Shown: one piece after another, positions 1 through 6,139 of the stretch
How the letters are laid out: every line of letters begins with the position of its first letter
Position numbering within the stretch: position 1 is the first letter of the stretch
Assembly: GCA_017463035.1 (NCBI GenBank)
Contig: JAFTPY010000074.1
Span: 1-11,252, forward strand
Direction: 5' to 3'
Length of the DNA: 11,252 nucleotides
Origin: Lachnospiraceae bacterium
Lineage (GTDB): Bacteria > Bacillota > Clostridia > Lachnospirales > Lachnospiraceae
Position numbers and translations under genes: made by a program
The notes under the pieces: generated by a model
Told to the model about the DNA's origin: nothing
Databases searched by the model: none
What the model saw: the letters and a program-made list of their open reading frames with translations, nothing else

Positions 1-128
1 ATCCGATGGAGTACCTTGGGGCATATGAGGAAAACGAGAAGTTGAAAAAAGATTGGGAGCGGATTTTGAGTCGGAAGCCTAAAAGGATTTATTATGCCCA
101 TGCGAATGAGAAAGTTTTTGAGATGTAG
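1..128 (+). CDS. C-terminal end of an unidentified protein (partial)
   Basis: The frame is open from the window edge to the TAG at 126-128 and encodes about 41 residues, PMEYLGAYEENEKLKKDWER followed by a basic stretch ending in AHANEKVFEM. The tail, with a lysine/arginine-proline step followed by IYYAHAN, vaguely recalls the C-terminal strand of metallo-beta-lactamase-fold hydrolases, where a PxxIYPGHG-like segment is common. That is a weak resemblance, not an assignment. The start lies outside the window. Only 14 bp separate it from the HAD gene, so the two are probably co-transcribed. Confidence 0.55.
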   Translation, partial: PMEYLGAYEENEKLKKDWERILSRKPKRIYYAHANEKVFEM

Positions 129-142
129 GGAAGGAACAATAA

Positions 143-736
143 ATGATGAAAGCTATTTTATTAGATATGTACGGTGTTATCGTGAAGCAGACAGGGGATG
201 ACTTTGCGCCTTATGTACAGAAGTCGTTTCCGGAGCTTGCCGCGGAAGAAATTAACACGCTTTGGTATAAAGCGGATATGGGAGAACTGACCTCTCTTGA
301 GGTGTGGGAAGGTCTCGGATTTCAAGGTGATTTGGAACAGATTGAGAAGGAATATTTGGATACCATAGAGTTAAATGATGGTTTCTTAGAGTTTATTCAT
401 GCGGTAAAAGGCAAATATAAGTTGGCGATTATTTCAAACGATTCATCCGGATGGAGCAAGTATATTCGGGAAAAGTTTGAGTTGAACCAATACTTTGATG
501 TCATCAGTATCAGCGGCGATTTGAAAATCAGGAAGCCGGATGAGCGTATTTTCTTGCTTACTGCTGAAAAGTTAGGGGTAAGGCCGGAGGATTGTTTTTA
601 TGTGGATGACAGACGGAACAATTTAGAGGCGGCGAAGAAGCTTGGAATGAAGCAGATTTTGTTAAACAGTAGAAATGTTTCTTATGCGGGCGCTGTAGCA
701 GATAGTTTTGAGGAACTGTTGAGAATTGTTTTATGA
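143..736 (+). CDS. HAD-superfamily hydrolase (subfamily IA-like) with DxY motif I
   Basis: A 197-residue HAD hydrolase, a family that mostly dephosphorylates small metabolites in the cytoplasm. The core motifs are visible: motif I DMYGV (nucleophile D8), motif II around S98-N99-D100, motif III lysine K131 in RKPD, and motif IV acidic pair D155-D156 in YVDDRRNN. Residues ~15-90 form the helical cap. Motif I is unusual: the second Asp, normally the general acid/base of phosphatases, is Tyr10. DxY is known in haloacid dehalogenases, so the substrate is uncertain. AGGGAAGG at 127-134 supports the ATG at 143; the adjacent ATG at 146 is equally possible. The next gene starts 16 bp downstream. Confidence 0.9.
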   Translation: MMKAILLDMYGVIVKQTGDDFAPYVQKSFPELAAEEINTLWYKADMGELTSLEVWEGLGFQGDLEQIEKEYLDTIELNDGFLEFIHAVKGKYKLAIISNDSSGWSKYIREKFELNQYFDVISISGDLKIRKPDERIFLLTAEKLGVRPEDCFYVDDRRNNLEAAKKLGMKQILLNSRNVSYAGAVADSFEELLRIVL

Positions 737-752
737 TATGAGGGTGTGACAT

Positions 753-1415
753 ATGATTTACAATGCGGAAGATTTGCTAAATAAGGTAGAGGAATACGGT
801 TTTCTACCGTTTTTTAAGAACGGGGTACCGGGCTATTCCGTGGAGGAGATGTGTCCGCCGGAGCTTTGGTTTACCGACAAGGAGGGACCTTGGAAATGGA
901 AAGGGCCGGTGGCGAAAAGCGGCAGGTGCATTTACGGGAAGTTCTTTAATGGGAAAGCGGGATTTGTCAGCAAAGAATGGATTCCCGATTTTGTAAATTA
1001 TCGTAGGGATGGATATGATTTTGATGCACGCTATGAGGACGGACTGGCGTTTTATAAGGACAAGGATTTGTATGATACGATTGCGGAGCATGGAGTGATT
1101 CTGTCAAAGGAGCTGAAAAAGATTCGTAATTACTGCAAGGGTGGCAACAAAGGCTTTGATACCATTATGACACGGCTTCAAATGCAGAGCTATGTTTGTG
1201 TCGCGGATTTTGTTTATGCGAAGGATAAATTGGGGAAGCCTTACGGTTGGGGAATTGCGCAGTATACGACACCGGAACATTACTTCGGATACGATTTTAT
1301 TGCTTCGGGGTATTCGACAAAACCTGCGATATCTCAGCAGAAGATGGTGGATCGGGTAAAAGAAGTGCTGCCTGACGTGAAGGAGCAGCAGATTGTGAAA
1401 CTTCTGAAAATCTAA
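753..1415 (+). CDS. AlkZ-related protein (possible DNA glycosylase relative)
   Basis: A 220-residue soluble protein that I recognise as the short 'AlkZ-related' family of clostridia. Typical features are the GFLPFFKN-type N-terminus, the GxSVEE segment, a tryptophan-rich WKWKGPVAKSG region, YGKFF..KAGFVSKEW, and NYRRDGYDFDARY around 82-94. AlkZ/YcaQ proteins are HTH-fold DNA glycosylases that remove alkylated bases or open crosslinks. Full-length ones are about twice this size, so this may be a shortened relative whose activity cannot be assumed. A QMQ triplet (143-145) resembles the QxQ catalytic motif of AlkZ in composition, but I cannot confirm that it is equivalent. AGGG at 741-744 precedes the ATG. 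Confidence 0.75.
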   Translation: MIYNAEDLLNKVEEYGFLPFFKNGVPGYSVEEMCPPELWFTDKEGPWKWKGPVAKSGRCIYGKFFNGKAGFVSKEWIPDFVNYRRDGYDFDARYEDGLAFYKDKDLYDTIAEHGVILSKELKKIRNYCKGGNKGFDTIMTRLQMQSYVCVADFVYAKDKLGKPYGWGIAQYTTPEHYFGYDFIASGYSTKPAISQQKMVDRVKEVLPDVKEQQIVKLLKI

Positions 1416-1422
1416 GGAAATA

Positions 1423-1489
1423 GGCGGTTTTTCGCTATGTCAAAACCTTTTGACACGGCAAAAACGCCCCATGTCAACGCTTTTTGATA
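1423..1489. promoter_or_regulatory. Two tandem palindromic sites upstream of the first XRE gene
   Basis: TGTCAAAACCTTTTGACA at 1438-1455 is a perfect 8-2-8 inverted repeat. A second 18-bp copy, TGTCAACGCTTTTTGATA at 1472-1489, matches it at 14 of 18 positions, with centres 34 bp apart. The first site is also enclosed by imperfect outer arms, GGCGGTTTTT (1423-1432) and AAAAACGCC (1460-1468). No T-run follows, so this does not look like a terminator. A pair of dyads just ahead of an XRE gene fits an operator for that regulator; this role is inferred. Confidence 0.55.
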
Positions 1490-1538
1490 GCCGGAATTTG
1501 ATTTTTTGATTAGTATGTGAGTGCAAGGAGGTGACGGG

Positions 1539-2120
1539 ATGGAACTCGGAAAACAAATTAAGAACTGTCGTCAGGAGGCAAACTTATCTCAGGAGGAATT
1601 GGCGGAACGGGTGTATGTTTCCAGACAAACCATTTCCAATTGGGAAAACGATAAAAGCTATCCGGACGTGAATAGTTTGGTACTGCTGAGCGAAGTCTTT
1701 CATATCTCACTTGACAAACTAATCAAAGGAGATATTGACAGAATGAAAGAGGAAATCAAAAAAGAGGAAGTAACAAAGTTGAATCACTACGGGACAATTC
1801 TTACCGTGTTGTTTGTTGTAATGCTGGTATCGGTAGTTCCGTTGGTACAGTGGCTGGGAAATTGGGGCTATATTCCGTGGGGAATTATCTTTGCGGTAAC
1901 CATGTATTTTGCACTGAAGGTGGAAAAGGTAAAAAAGGACAATGATATCCAGTCCTACAAGGAAATTGTGGCATTTACCGAAGGCAAACGCCTGGATGAG
2001 ATTCAGAAGCAACGGGAAATCGGCAAACGTCCGTATCAGAAGGTTCTTTTGGTGCTCGGAAGTGCGGCAGTTGCGGTGGCTGTTTGTGGGTTAATCGGGC
2101 TTTTGATGAAGGTTTTGTAG
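1539..2120 (+). CDS. Membrane-anchored XRE-family transcriptional regulator
   Basis: A 193-residue protein with an N-terminal XRE/Cro-CI helix-turn-helix (about 5-61; LSQEELAERVYVSRQTISNW carries the two DNA-binding helices and the usual SNWE), a charged linker (65-82), and then three hydrophobic segments at about 84-105, 109-127 and 168-192. It is thus a DNA-binding domain tethered to the membrane, a common clostridial architecture of unknown signal. AAGGAGGT at 1525-1532, 7 nt before ATG 1539, decides the start; an in-frame GTG at 1521 lies just upstream of this ribosome site and is rejected. It sits downstream of two palindromic sites and 90 bp upstream of a second membrane XRE gene. Confidence 0.88.
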   Translation: MELGKQIKNCRQEANLSQEELAERVYVSRQTISNWENDKSYPDVNSLVLLSEVFHISLDKLIKGDIDRMKEEIKKEEVTKLNHYGTILTVLFVVMLVSVVPLVQWLGNWGYIPWGIIFAVTMYFALKVEKVKKDNDIQSYKEIVAFTEGKRLDEIQKQREIGKRPYQKVLLVLGSAAVAVAVCGLIGLLMKVL

Positions 2121-2122
2121 CG

Positions 2123-2149
2123 GTTGCGAAACGCAACGATTCGTTGCGT
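2123..2149. promoter_or_regulatory. 19-bp perfect inverted repeat upstream of the second XRE gene
   Basis: ACGCAACGA-T-TCGTTGCGT (2131-2149) is a perfect 9-1-9 inverted repeat. A further GTTGCG at 2123-2128 can alternatively pair with CGCAAC at 2132-2137 across AAA, so three copies of the same hexamer lie within 27 bp. It starts 2 bp after the preceding stop codon and has no T-run after it. A TATAGT that could serve as a -10 lies at 2171-2176, though no convincing -35 is present. It is most likely an operator for one of the neighbouring XRE proteins, by inference. Confidence 0.5.
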
Positions 2150-2210
2150 GACTATTTGCCCTTGATGGCGTATAGTAGGAACTGCAAAAGCAAAACGAGG
2201 AGGAGTGAGT

Positions 2211-2600
2211 ATGAGCGTGATTGGAAAGAATATTAAAAAGAATCGTTCAGAGAAGGGAATGACCCAGGAACAATTGGCAGAGAACTTACATGTGACGAGG
2301 CAGGCGGTGTCCAACTGGGAGCAGGGTAAGACCCAGCCGGACGTGGAGACCTTATCTGCGATTGCAGAGGTGTTTGATGTTCCGGTGGAGGAATTAATTT
2401 ACGGAAGCGAATCACATACCCATAGGGATTCGAAGATTGTCATTGAAAAAACCACCGAGAAAGGAATCGATATCGGTGCAGCAGTGGGTGTGGCACTGGC
2501 GGTGGTTCTGTCTTATACAAAGTGGCAGTCCATCGGATGGGCGATTTTTCACGGATTGCTGAACTGGGTGTACGTGATTTATTATGTGATTCGGTACTAG
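2211..2600 (+). CDS. Small XRE-family regulator with C-terminal membrane segments
   Basis: A 129-residue protein with an XRE helix-turn-helix at about 5-64 (MTQEQLAENLHVTRQAVSNW, then the QPDVETL segment typical of the family), a polar linker (66-84), and a hydrophobic tail that can form two segments (about 86-101 and 107-126). The tail motif, with SIGWAIFHGLLNWVYVIYY, is the small membrane module often found after XRE domains or alone in Firmicutes. GAGGAGG at 2197-2203 lies 7 nt before ATG 2211, so the in-frame GTG at 2205 is too close to be used. It follows the first XRE gene by 90 bp and is closed by a terminator. The sensed signal and the targets are unknown. Confidence 0.88.
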   Translation: MSVIGKNIKKNRSEKGMTQEQLAENLHVTRQAVSNWEQGKTQPDVETLSAIAEVFDVPVEELIYGSESHTHRDSKIVIEKTTEKGIDIGAAVGVALAVVLSYTKWQSIGWAIFHGLLNWVYVIYYVIRY

Positions 2601-2627
2601 GAAAAAGATAATAACGTGTTTTGAGAA

Positions 2628-2667
2628 CCCGTCTTCATTTACTTGGAATGGAGACGGGATTTTTGTT
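2628..2667 (+). terminator. Rho-independent terminator after the XRE pair
   Basis: CCCGTCTTCATT (2628-2639) pairs with AATGGAGACGGG (2647-2658) as a 12-bp stem with one T-G wobble and a 7-nt loop, followed by ATTTTTGTTT. It separates the XRE genes from the MarR operon. Confidence 0.88.
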
Positions 2668-2713
2668 TCGTGAGTAAGATGATAAGTGGTGGTTTTTGTA
2701 GCTGAAAAAAAAC

Positions 2714-2742
2714 TTGACAAATTTATTACTATATAGTAATAT
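2714..2742 (+). promoter_or_regulatory. Promoter of the MarR operon
   Basis: TTGACA (2714-2719), a 17-bp spacer and TAATAT (2737-2742) make a near-consensus sigma-A promoter, 24 bp before the GTG start of the MarR gene. The A-run upstream of the -35 (2705-2712) may act as an UP-like element. Confidence 0.85.
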
Positions 2743-2751
2743 CCTATATAG
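2724..2751. promoter_or_regulatory. Probable MarR operator overlapping the promoter
   Basis: TATTACTATATAGTAATA (2724-2741) is a perfect 18-bp palindrome filling the space between -35 and -10 and covering most of the -10. Its CTATATAG core (2729-2736) recurs at 2744-2751, 15 bp on, near the expected transcription start. MarR proteins commonly bind AT-rich palindromes of this size in their own promoters, so negative autoregulation is the likely role. Confidence 0.7.
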
Positions 2752-2766
2752 AAAGGAGATGGACAC

Positions 2767-3198
2767 GTGGAAACGAAAGGCGGATATTTAATTTCCCGAA
2801 TCAAACAGGCGGGAACCCGGATTTTTGACCGTATGCTGGCAGCATCAGGGATAGATGCGTTTAACGGTGCGCAAGGGCGGATTTTGTATGTGCTGTGGCA
2901 GCATGAAGATATTAGTATCAGTAGTTTATCCGCCAAAACGAGTCTTGCGAATACAACGCTGACTTCTATGCTTGACCGTATGGAGAATTCCGGTCTGATT
3001 GTCAGAAAACCGGACCCTGCCGACCGGCGGAGCAGATTGATTGCGCTTACCGATAAGGCAAAGGCCCTGCAACATGATTATGATTTGGTTTCACAGCAAA
3101 TGAATGAGCGATATTACATCGGTTTTACCGAGTCGGAAATTCGTCAGTTTGAAGCCTATTTGCAACGTGTACTTGAAAATCTTGAAAAGGAGGATTAA
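2767..3198 (+). CDS. MarR-family transcriptional regulator
   Basis: A 143-residue MarR-type winged-helix protein, normally a dimeric cytoplasmic repressor released by a small ligand or by oxidation. The recognition region is SISSLSAKTSLANTTLTSML (50-69), followed by DRMENSGLIVRKPDPADRRS and the wing strand RLIALTDKAK (90-99); N- and C-terminal helices (8-27, 100-140) form the dimer interface. There is no cysteine, so thiol-based sensing is unlikely. The start is GTG 2767, supported by AAAGGAG at 2752-2758. The gene lies 4 bp before a flavin-reductase-like gene whose ribosome site is inside the MarR 3' end, so the two are translationally linked and that gene is the probable target along with MarR itself. 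Confidence 0.92.
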   Translation: METKGGYLISRIKQAGTRIFDRMLAASGIDAFNGAQGRILYVLWQHEDISISSLSAKTSLANTTLTSMLDRMENSGLIVRKPDPADRRSRLIALTDKAKALQHDYDLVSQQMNERYYIGFTESEIRQFEAYLQRVLENLEKED

Positions 3199-3202
3199 TA
3201 CA

Positions 3203-3820
3203 ATGAAAAAAGTATCAGTACCTGTAACGAATGATATTTGTCCGCAGACACTTTTTGTTTATGGCACGAAGAATGAGGACGGAACGCCGGATTTCGGCCT
3301 GTTTTGCTGGTTCAGCTATTGTTGGTTTGATCAGCTCGGTGTGATTTGTGCCATTGGCGGAAGTAAGAGAACCTTGGAAAACATTCGTCGGAATAAAGTA
3401 TTTTCCGCAGATTTGGTGGTTGAGAGTAACTTGCCTTTGGCTGATTATTTCGGAACGGCAGACGGGCGGGATGCCGATAAAATGGATGTTACGGTAGAGT
3501 GGGAAGAAGGTGCGGTGCTTCCGGTTCCTGTTCTGTGTAGCAGTCCGCTTACCTTTGAACTTGAAGTGGACAAAGAAATTACGACAGGGAAGCAAGATGA
3601 AGTCGTTCTTCTGTGCCGTATCCGAAATGTTCTTAAGGATGAGGCGTTACTGGATACTTCTTTAACCCCGGAAGAAATCTATAAGAAAGTGGCGGCAGTT
3701 TGTACCAGTGTGGATTGTAATTACTGGTCCTGGGATGGCAGACATCTCGGAACGTGGCATGAGAGGGCAAAGGAAATCAAGGCAGATGTAGAAATCGGGG
3801 CGGCAGCACAGGGAAATTAA
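3203..3820 (+). CDS. Flavin reductase-like (FMN-binding split-barrel) protein
   Basis: A 205-residue protein recognised as the flavin-reductase-like FMN-binding family: an N-terminal PVTNDICPQTLFVYGTKN strand, substrate/flavin loops at FGLFCWFSYCW (31-41), VICAIGGSKRTLENIRR (48-63), the ADYFG segment (80-84) and a barrel strand SSPLTFELEV (113-122). Members bind FMN and reduce flavins or act as small electron-transfer proteins. It has eight cysteines (13, 35, 40, 49, 112, 138, 167, 172), several near the expected flavin site, which is high for a cytoplasmic protein of this size. AAAGGAGG at 3186-3193 fixes ATG 3203; the frame extends further upstream inside marR, but without a comparable ribosome site. 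Confidence 0.85.
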   Translation: MKKVSVPVTNDICPQTLFVYGTKNEDGTPDFGLFCWFSYCWFDQLGVICAIGGSKRTLENIRRNKVFSADLVVESNLPLADYFGTADGRDADKMDVTVEWEEGAVLPVPVLCSSPLTFELEVDKEITTGKQDEVVLLCRIRNVLKDEALLDTSLTPEEIYKKVAAVCTSVDCNYWSWDGRHLGTWHERAKEIKADVEIGAAAQGN

Positions 3821-3945
3821 GTGGAACGAAGTCTCTGATAAGGTCATTCGGGAGATTGAACGAAGGATTTTTCTTATGAAGGAAATGCCTTAGAAAGCAG
3901 AAAATACTTACCGGATATATGCCGGGGAGAACGGAGGAGCCAACT

Positions 3946-4686
3946 ATGGTGCGAAAGTTAAAGTTAGAGATTTCATCCATGACACTACATATTCTGGCCA
4001 TGGTATTGATGCTGTGTGACCATCTTTGGGCAACGGTGATATCGGGAAACGACTGGTTGACCTGTATCGGACGGATTGCGTTCCCGATATTCGCATTTAT
4101 GATTGTGGAAGGGTACTTTCACACCCGCTCTTTAAAAAAGTATGTGGGCCGGTTGTTTGTATTTGCGATTATTTCCGAGATACCGTTTGATTTGGTGGCG
4201 GGAAGTCGTCTGTTTTATCCGTTCCATCAGAATGTATTGTGGACTTTTTTAATCGGCGTGTTCTTGATTTGGCTCAATGAACTGGCGCGGAAAAAGGGCA
4301 AGCTGTGGCTTCGGATTGTAACCGGCATCGGTACCGTATGCCTGGCATTTGTGTTGGGGCTGGTGACTTTTGTGGACTATCATTATGCCGGTGTATTGAC
4401 GGTGCTTGTATTCTATTTTTTCCGGGGCCGGAAGTGGTGGCAGTTTGTGGGACAGTTGGTATGCCTGTACTATATCAATGTGGAGATTTTGAGCGGTTTT
4501 TATTATGATGTGAATGTATTTGGACACGAGGTGACTATCGTGCGCCAGGCATTTGCTTTGTTTGCCCTCATTCCGATTTGGTTATATCGCGGAAAGCAGG
4601 GACCGTATAACAAGGTGATAAAGAATGTGTATTATTGGTTTTATCCGGTGCATTTGCTGGTATTAGCTTTGATTCGTATGCTGTAA
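3946..4686 (+). CDS. TraX-family integral membrane protein
   Basis: A 246-residue polytopic membrane protein of the TraX family. F-plasmid TraX N-acetylates pilin; chromosomal clostridial members are of unknown substrate, and nothing here suggests a conjugation locus. Conserved landmarks are MLCDHLWA (22-29, with D25-H26), IGRIAFPIFAFMIVEGYFHT (41-60), FDLV (81-84), HQNVLWTF (94-101), YHYAGVLT (145-152) and the C-terminal YYWFYPVHLL (229-238). About eight hydrophobic segments are apparent. GGAGGAG at 3933-3939, 6 nt before ATG 3946, is preferred over the in-frame ATG at 3919, which has no ribosome site. The 125-bp gap before it holds no clear promoter, only a weak hairpin at 3863-3891. Confidence 0.88.
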   Translation: MVRKLKLEISSMTLHILAMVLMLCDHLWATVISGNDWLTCIGRIAFPIFAFMIVEGYFHTRSLKKYVGRLFVFAIISEIPFDLVAGSRLFYPFHQNVLWTFLIGVFLIWLNELARKKGKLWLRIVTGIGTVCLAFVLGLVTFVDYHYAGVLTVLVFYFFRGRKWWQFVGQLVCLYYINVEILSGFYYDVNVFGHEVTIVRQAFALFALIPIWLYRGKQGPYNKVIKNVYYWFYPVHLLVLALIRML

Positions 4687-4725
4687 GGGAAAAAGAGATG
4701 AAGACTAAGGGGATATAAGGAGAGT

Positions 4726-5544
4726 ATGGATAGGAAAATTGGAATTATCGGTTACGGTAGTATGGGGCGGATGCTGGTTGAAAAATTTATGGATAGTCAG
4801 TGTGTTTCGGCAAAGGATTTATTGGTAGCAAATCGAACCTTTGAAAAAATTGTACATTTGAAGGACAAGTGCACGGTATGTGAAAGTAATCGGGAAGCGA
4901 CGAAAGAAGCGGATATTGTATTTTTGTGCGTTCGTCCGGTGGATATGAAGGATATTCTGTTGGAAATCAAGGAACACATAAAAGAGGATTCTTTACTTGT
5001 TTCCTTAAACGGCAGTATTATGTTCGAACAGATAGAGCAGATTTGCAAAGGAAAAATTGCGAAAGCAATCCCCAGTGTAACAGCGGAGGTAAATCAGTCA
5101 CAGACACTGGTATGTTATAACGAACAGGTGACAGACGCAGATAAGGAGTGTTTGACCGGGTTACTTTCCTGCATGGGTATGGTGATTGAACTTCCGGAGC
5201 ATGAGATGGGAATGGGTTCCGAACTGGTAAGTTGTATGCCGGGATTTATAGCGGCAATTTTTCAGGAACTTTGTGAGTCCGCAAAGAAGCACACGAGCCT
5301 TTCGGAAAGTCAGATTGCCCGGATGGTATTGCATACGATGGAGGGAACCGGAACGCTGATGCTAGAGAAAGAGTATTCCTTTGAAGACGTAATTTCCAGA
5401 GTGGCAACAAAGGGCGGTATTACGGAGGAAGGAACAAAGGTAATACAGGAACAGTTTCCGGTGGTAGCGGATGACGTGTTTGAGAAGACGTTGGAGAAGC
5501 GCAGACAGACAACGGAAAAGGCGAGAGAAAGTTTTGAAGGATAA
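4726..5544 (+). CDS. Pyrroline-5-carboxylate reductase family protein (ProC/ComER-like)
   Basis: A 272-residue NAD(P)-dependent oxidoreductase of the ProC fold: Rossmann motif GYGSMG (9-14), NRT (36-38), FLCVRP (66-71), AIPSVTAEVNQ (114-124), the helical dimer domain opening with SELVSCMPGFIAAI (165-178), and RVATKGGITEEG (225-236). ProC makes proline from pyrroline-5-carboxylate. However, the PSVT segment and the TKGGITEEG loop, in place of ProC's SPGGTT, are closer to what I recall of Bacillus ComER, a ProC paralogue encoded beside the comE operon. Proline synthesis is therefore not assured. AAGGAG at 4717-4722 precedes ATG 4726. It follows traX by 39 bp and precedes the cysteine hydrolase by 11 bp, probably as one transcript. 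Confidence 0.82.
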   Translation: MDRKIGIIGYGSMGRMLVEKFMDSQCVSAKDLLVANRTFEKIVHLKDKCTVCESNREATKEADIVFLCVRPVDMKDILLEIKEHIKEDSLLVSLNGSIMFEQIEQICKGKIAKAIPSVTAEVNQSQTLVCYNEQVTDADKECLTGLLSCMGMVIELPEHEMGMGSELVSCMPGFIAAIFQELCESAKKHTSLSESQIARMVLHTMEGTGTLMLEKEYSFEDVISRVATKGGITEEGTKVIQEQFPVVADDVFEKTLEKRRQTTEKARESFEG

Positions 5545-5555
5545 GGGAGTAGCAT

Positions 5556-6077
5556 ATGGTACTATTAGTAGTAGATACACAGACGTTAATTACAAACGAA
5601 AAACTATATCAGTTCGAGTTGTTTGAAAATTGTATCAAGACATTGATTGCGAAAGCCAGAGAATGCGGTGTCGAAGTGATTTATATCCGTCACGATGATG
5701 GCATGGGAGCCGAACTGACAAAGGGTACGGAAGGCTTTGAGATTTACGAAGGATTTGCGCCACAGGAGGGTGAGCGGATTTTTGATAAGTTCGTAAACAG
5801 TCCGTTTAAGGAATCGGGATTGCTTGCGTATTTGAAAGACAAAGGCGAAAACACAATTATAGCAGTAGGTTTGCAAACGGACTATTGTATGGACGTTACT
5901 GTGAAATGTGGGTTTGAACACGGATTTCGGATGATTGTACCGGAGCATACCAACAGCACCTTTGACAATGCCTTTATGACGGCGGAGCAGACCTATCGGT
6001 ATTATAATGAGTTTATGTGGAAGGGAAGATATGCGGAGTGTGTTTCCTTTGAGGATGCACTTGCGTTGTTACGTTGA
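5556..6077 (+). CDS. Isochorismatase-family cysteine hydrolase
   Basis: A 173-residue single-domain hydrolase of the isochorismatase/nicotinamidase fold. The expected triad is visible: D7 (VVDTQ), K78 (IFDKFVNSPF) and nucleophile C111 (GLQTDYCMDVTV); the residue pattern before the cysteine (GLQTDYC) corresponds to the cis-peptide/oxyanion region. Members hydrolyse amides, carbamates or vinyl ethers; the exact substrate cannot be read from the sequence, and the GLQTDYC variant fits the broad 'cysteine hydrolase' subgroup better than PncA. AAGGGAG at 5543-5549, overlapping the upstream stop codon, supports ATG 5556 and implies coupling to the ProC/ComER-like gene. Confidence 0.9.
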   Translation: MVLLVVDTQTLITNEKLYQFELFENCIKTLIAKARECGVEVIYIRHDDGMGAELTKGTEGFEIYEGFAPQEGERIFDKFVNSPFKESGLLAYLKDKGENTIIAVGLQTDYCMDVTVKCGFEHGFRMIVPEHTNSTFDNAFMTAEQTYRYYNEFMWKGRYAECVSFEDALALLR

Positions 6078-6139
6078 CAATAATGTGGGGAGATTAAGCA
6101 CTGTTTCAGTATTTAATAAACGGAAAGAAGTGATATAGA

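Noticed and set aside
1450..1455. TTGACA within the first dyad as a -35 box for the XRE gene
   Set aside because: The sequence 17-18 bp downstream (near 1473-1478) does not resemble a -10; the hexamer is better explained as an arm of the palindrome.
2412..2936. Long reverse-strand open frame (174 codons) across the XRE terminator and marR promoter
   Set aside because: It crosses a clear terminator and a strong plus-strand promoter, has no ribosome site, and its translation is rich in Ser/Pro/His/Ile in the manner of antisense shadows.
3863..3891. Hairpin AAGG-TTT-CTT / AAG-AAA-CCTT as a terminator after the flavin-reductase gene
   Set aside because: The stem has internal mismatches and no T-run follows.
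3946..4686. traX as a sign of a conjugative element
   Set aside because: No relaxase, coupling protein, pilin or integrase gene is nearby; chromosomal TraX-family genes are common in clostridia.
6074..6079. TTGACA overlapping the stop codon of the cysteine hydrolase as a promoter -35
   Set aside because: No acceptable -10 at 16-18 bp downstream.
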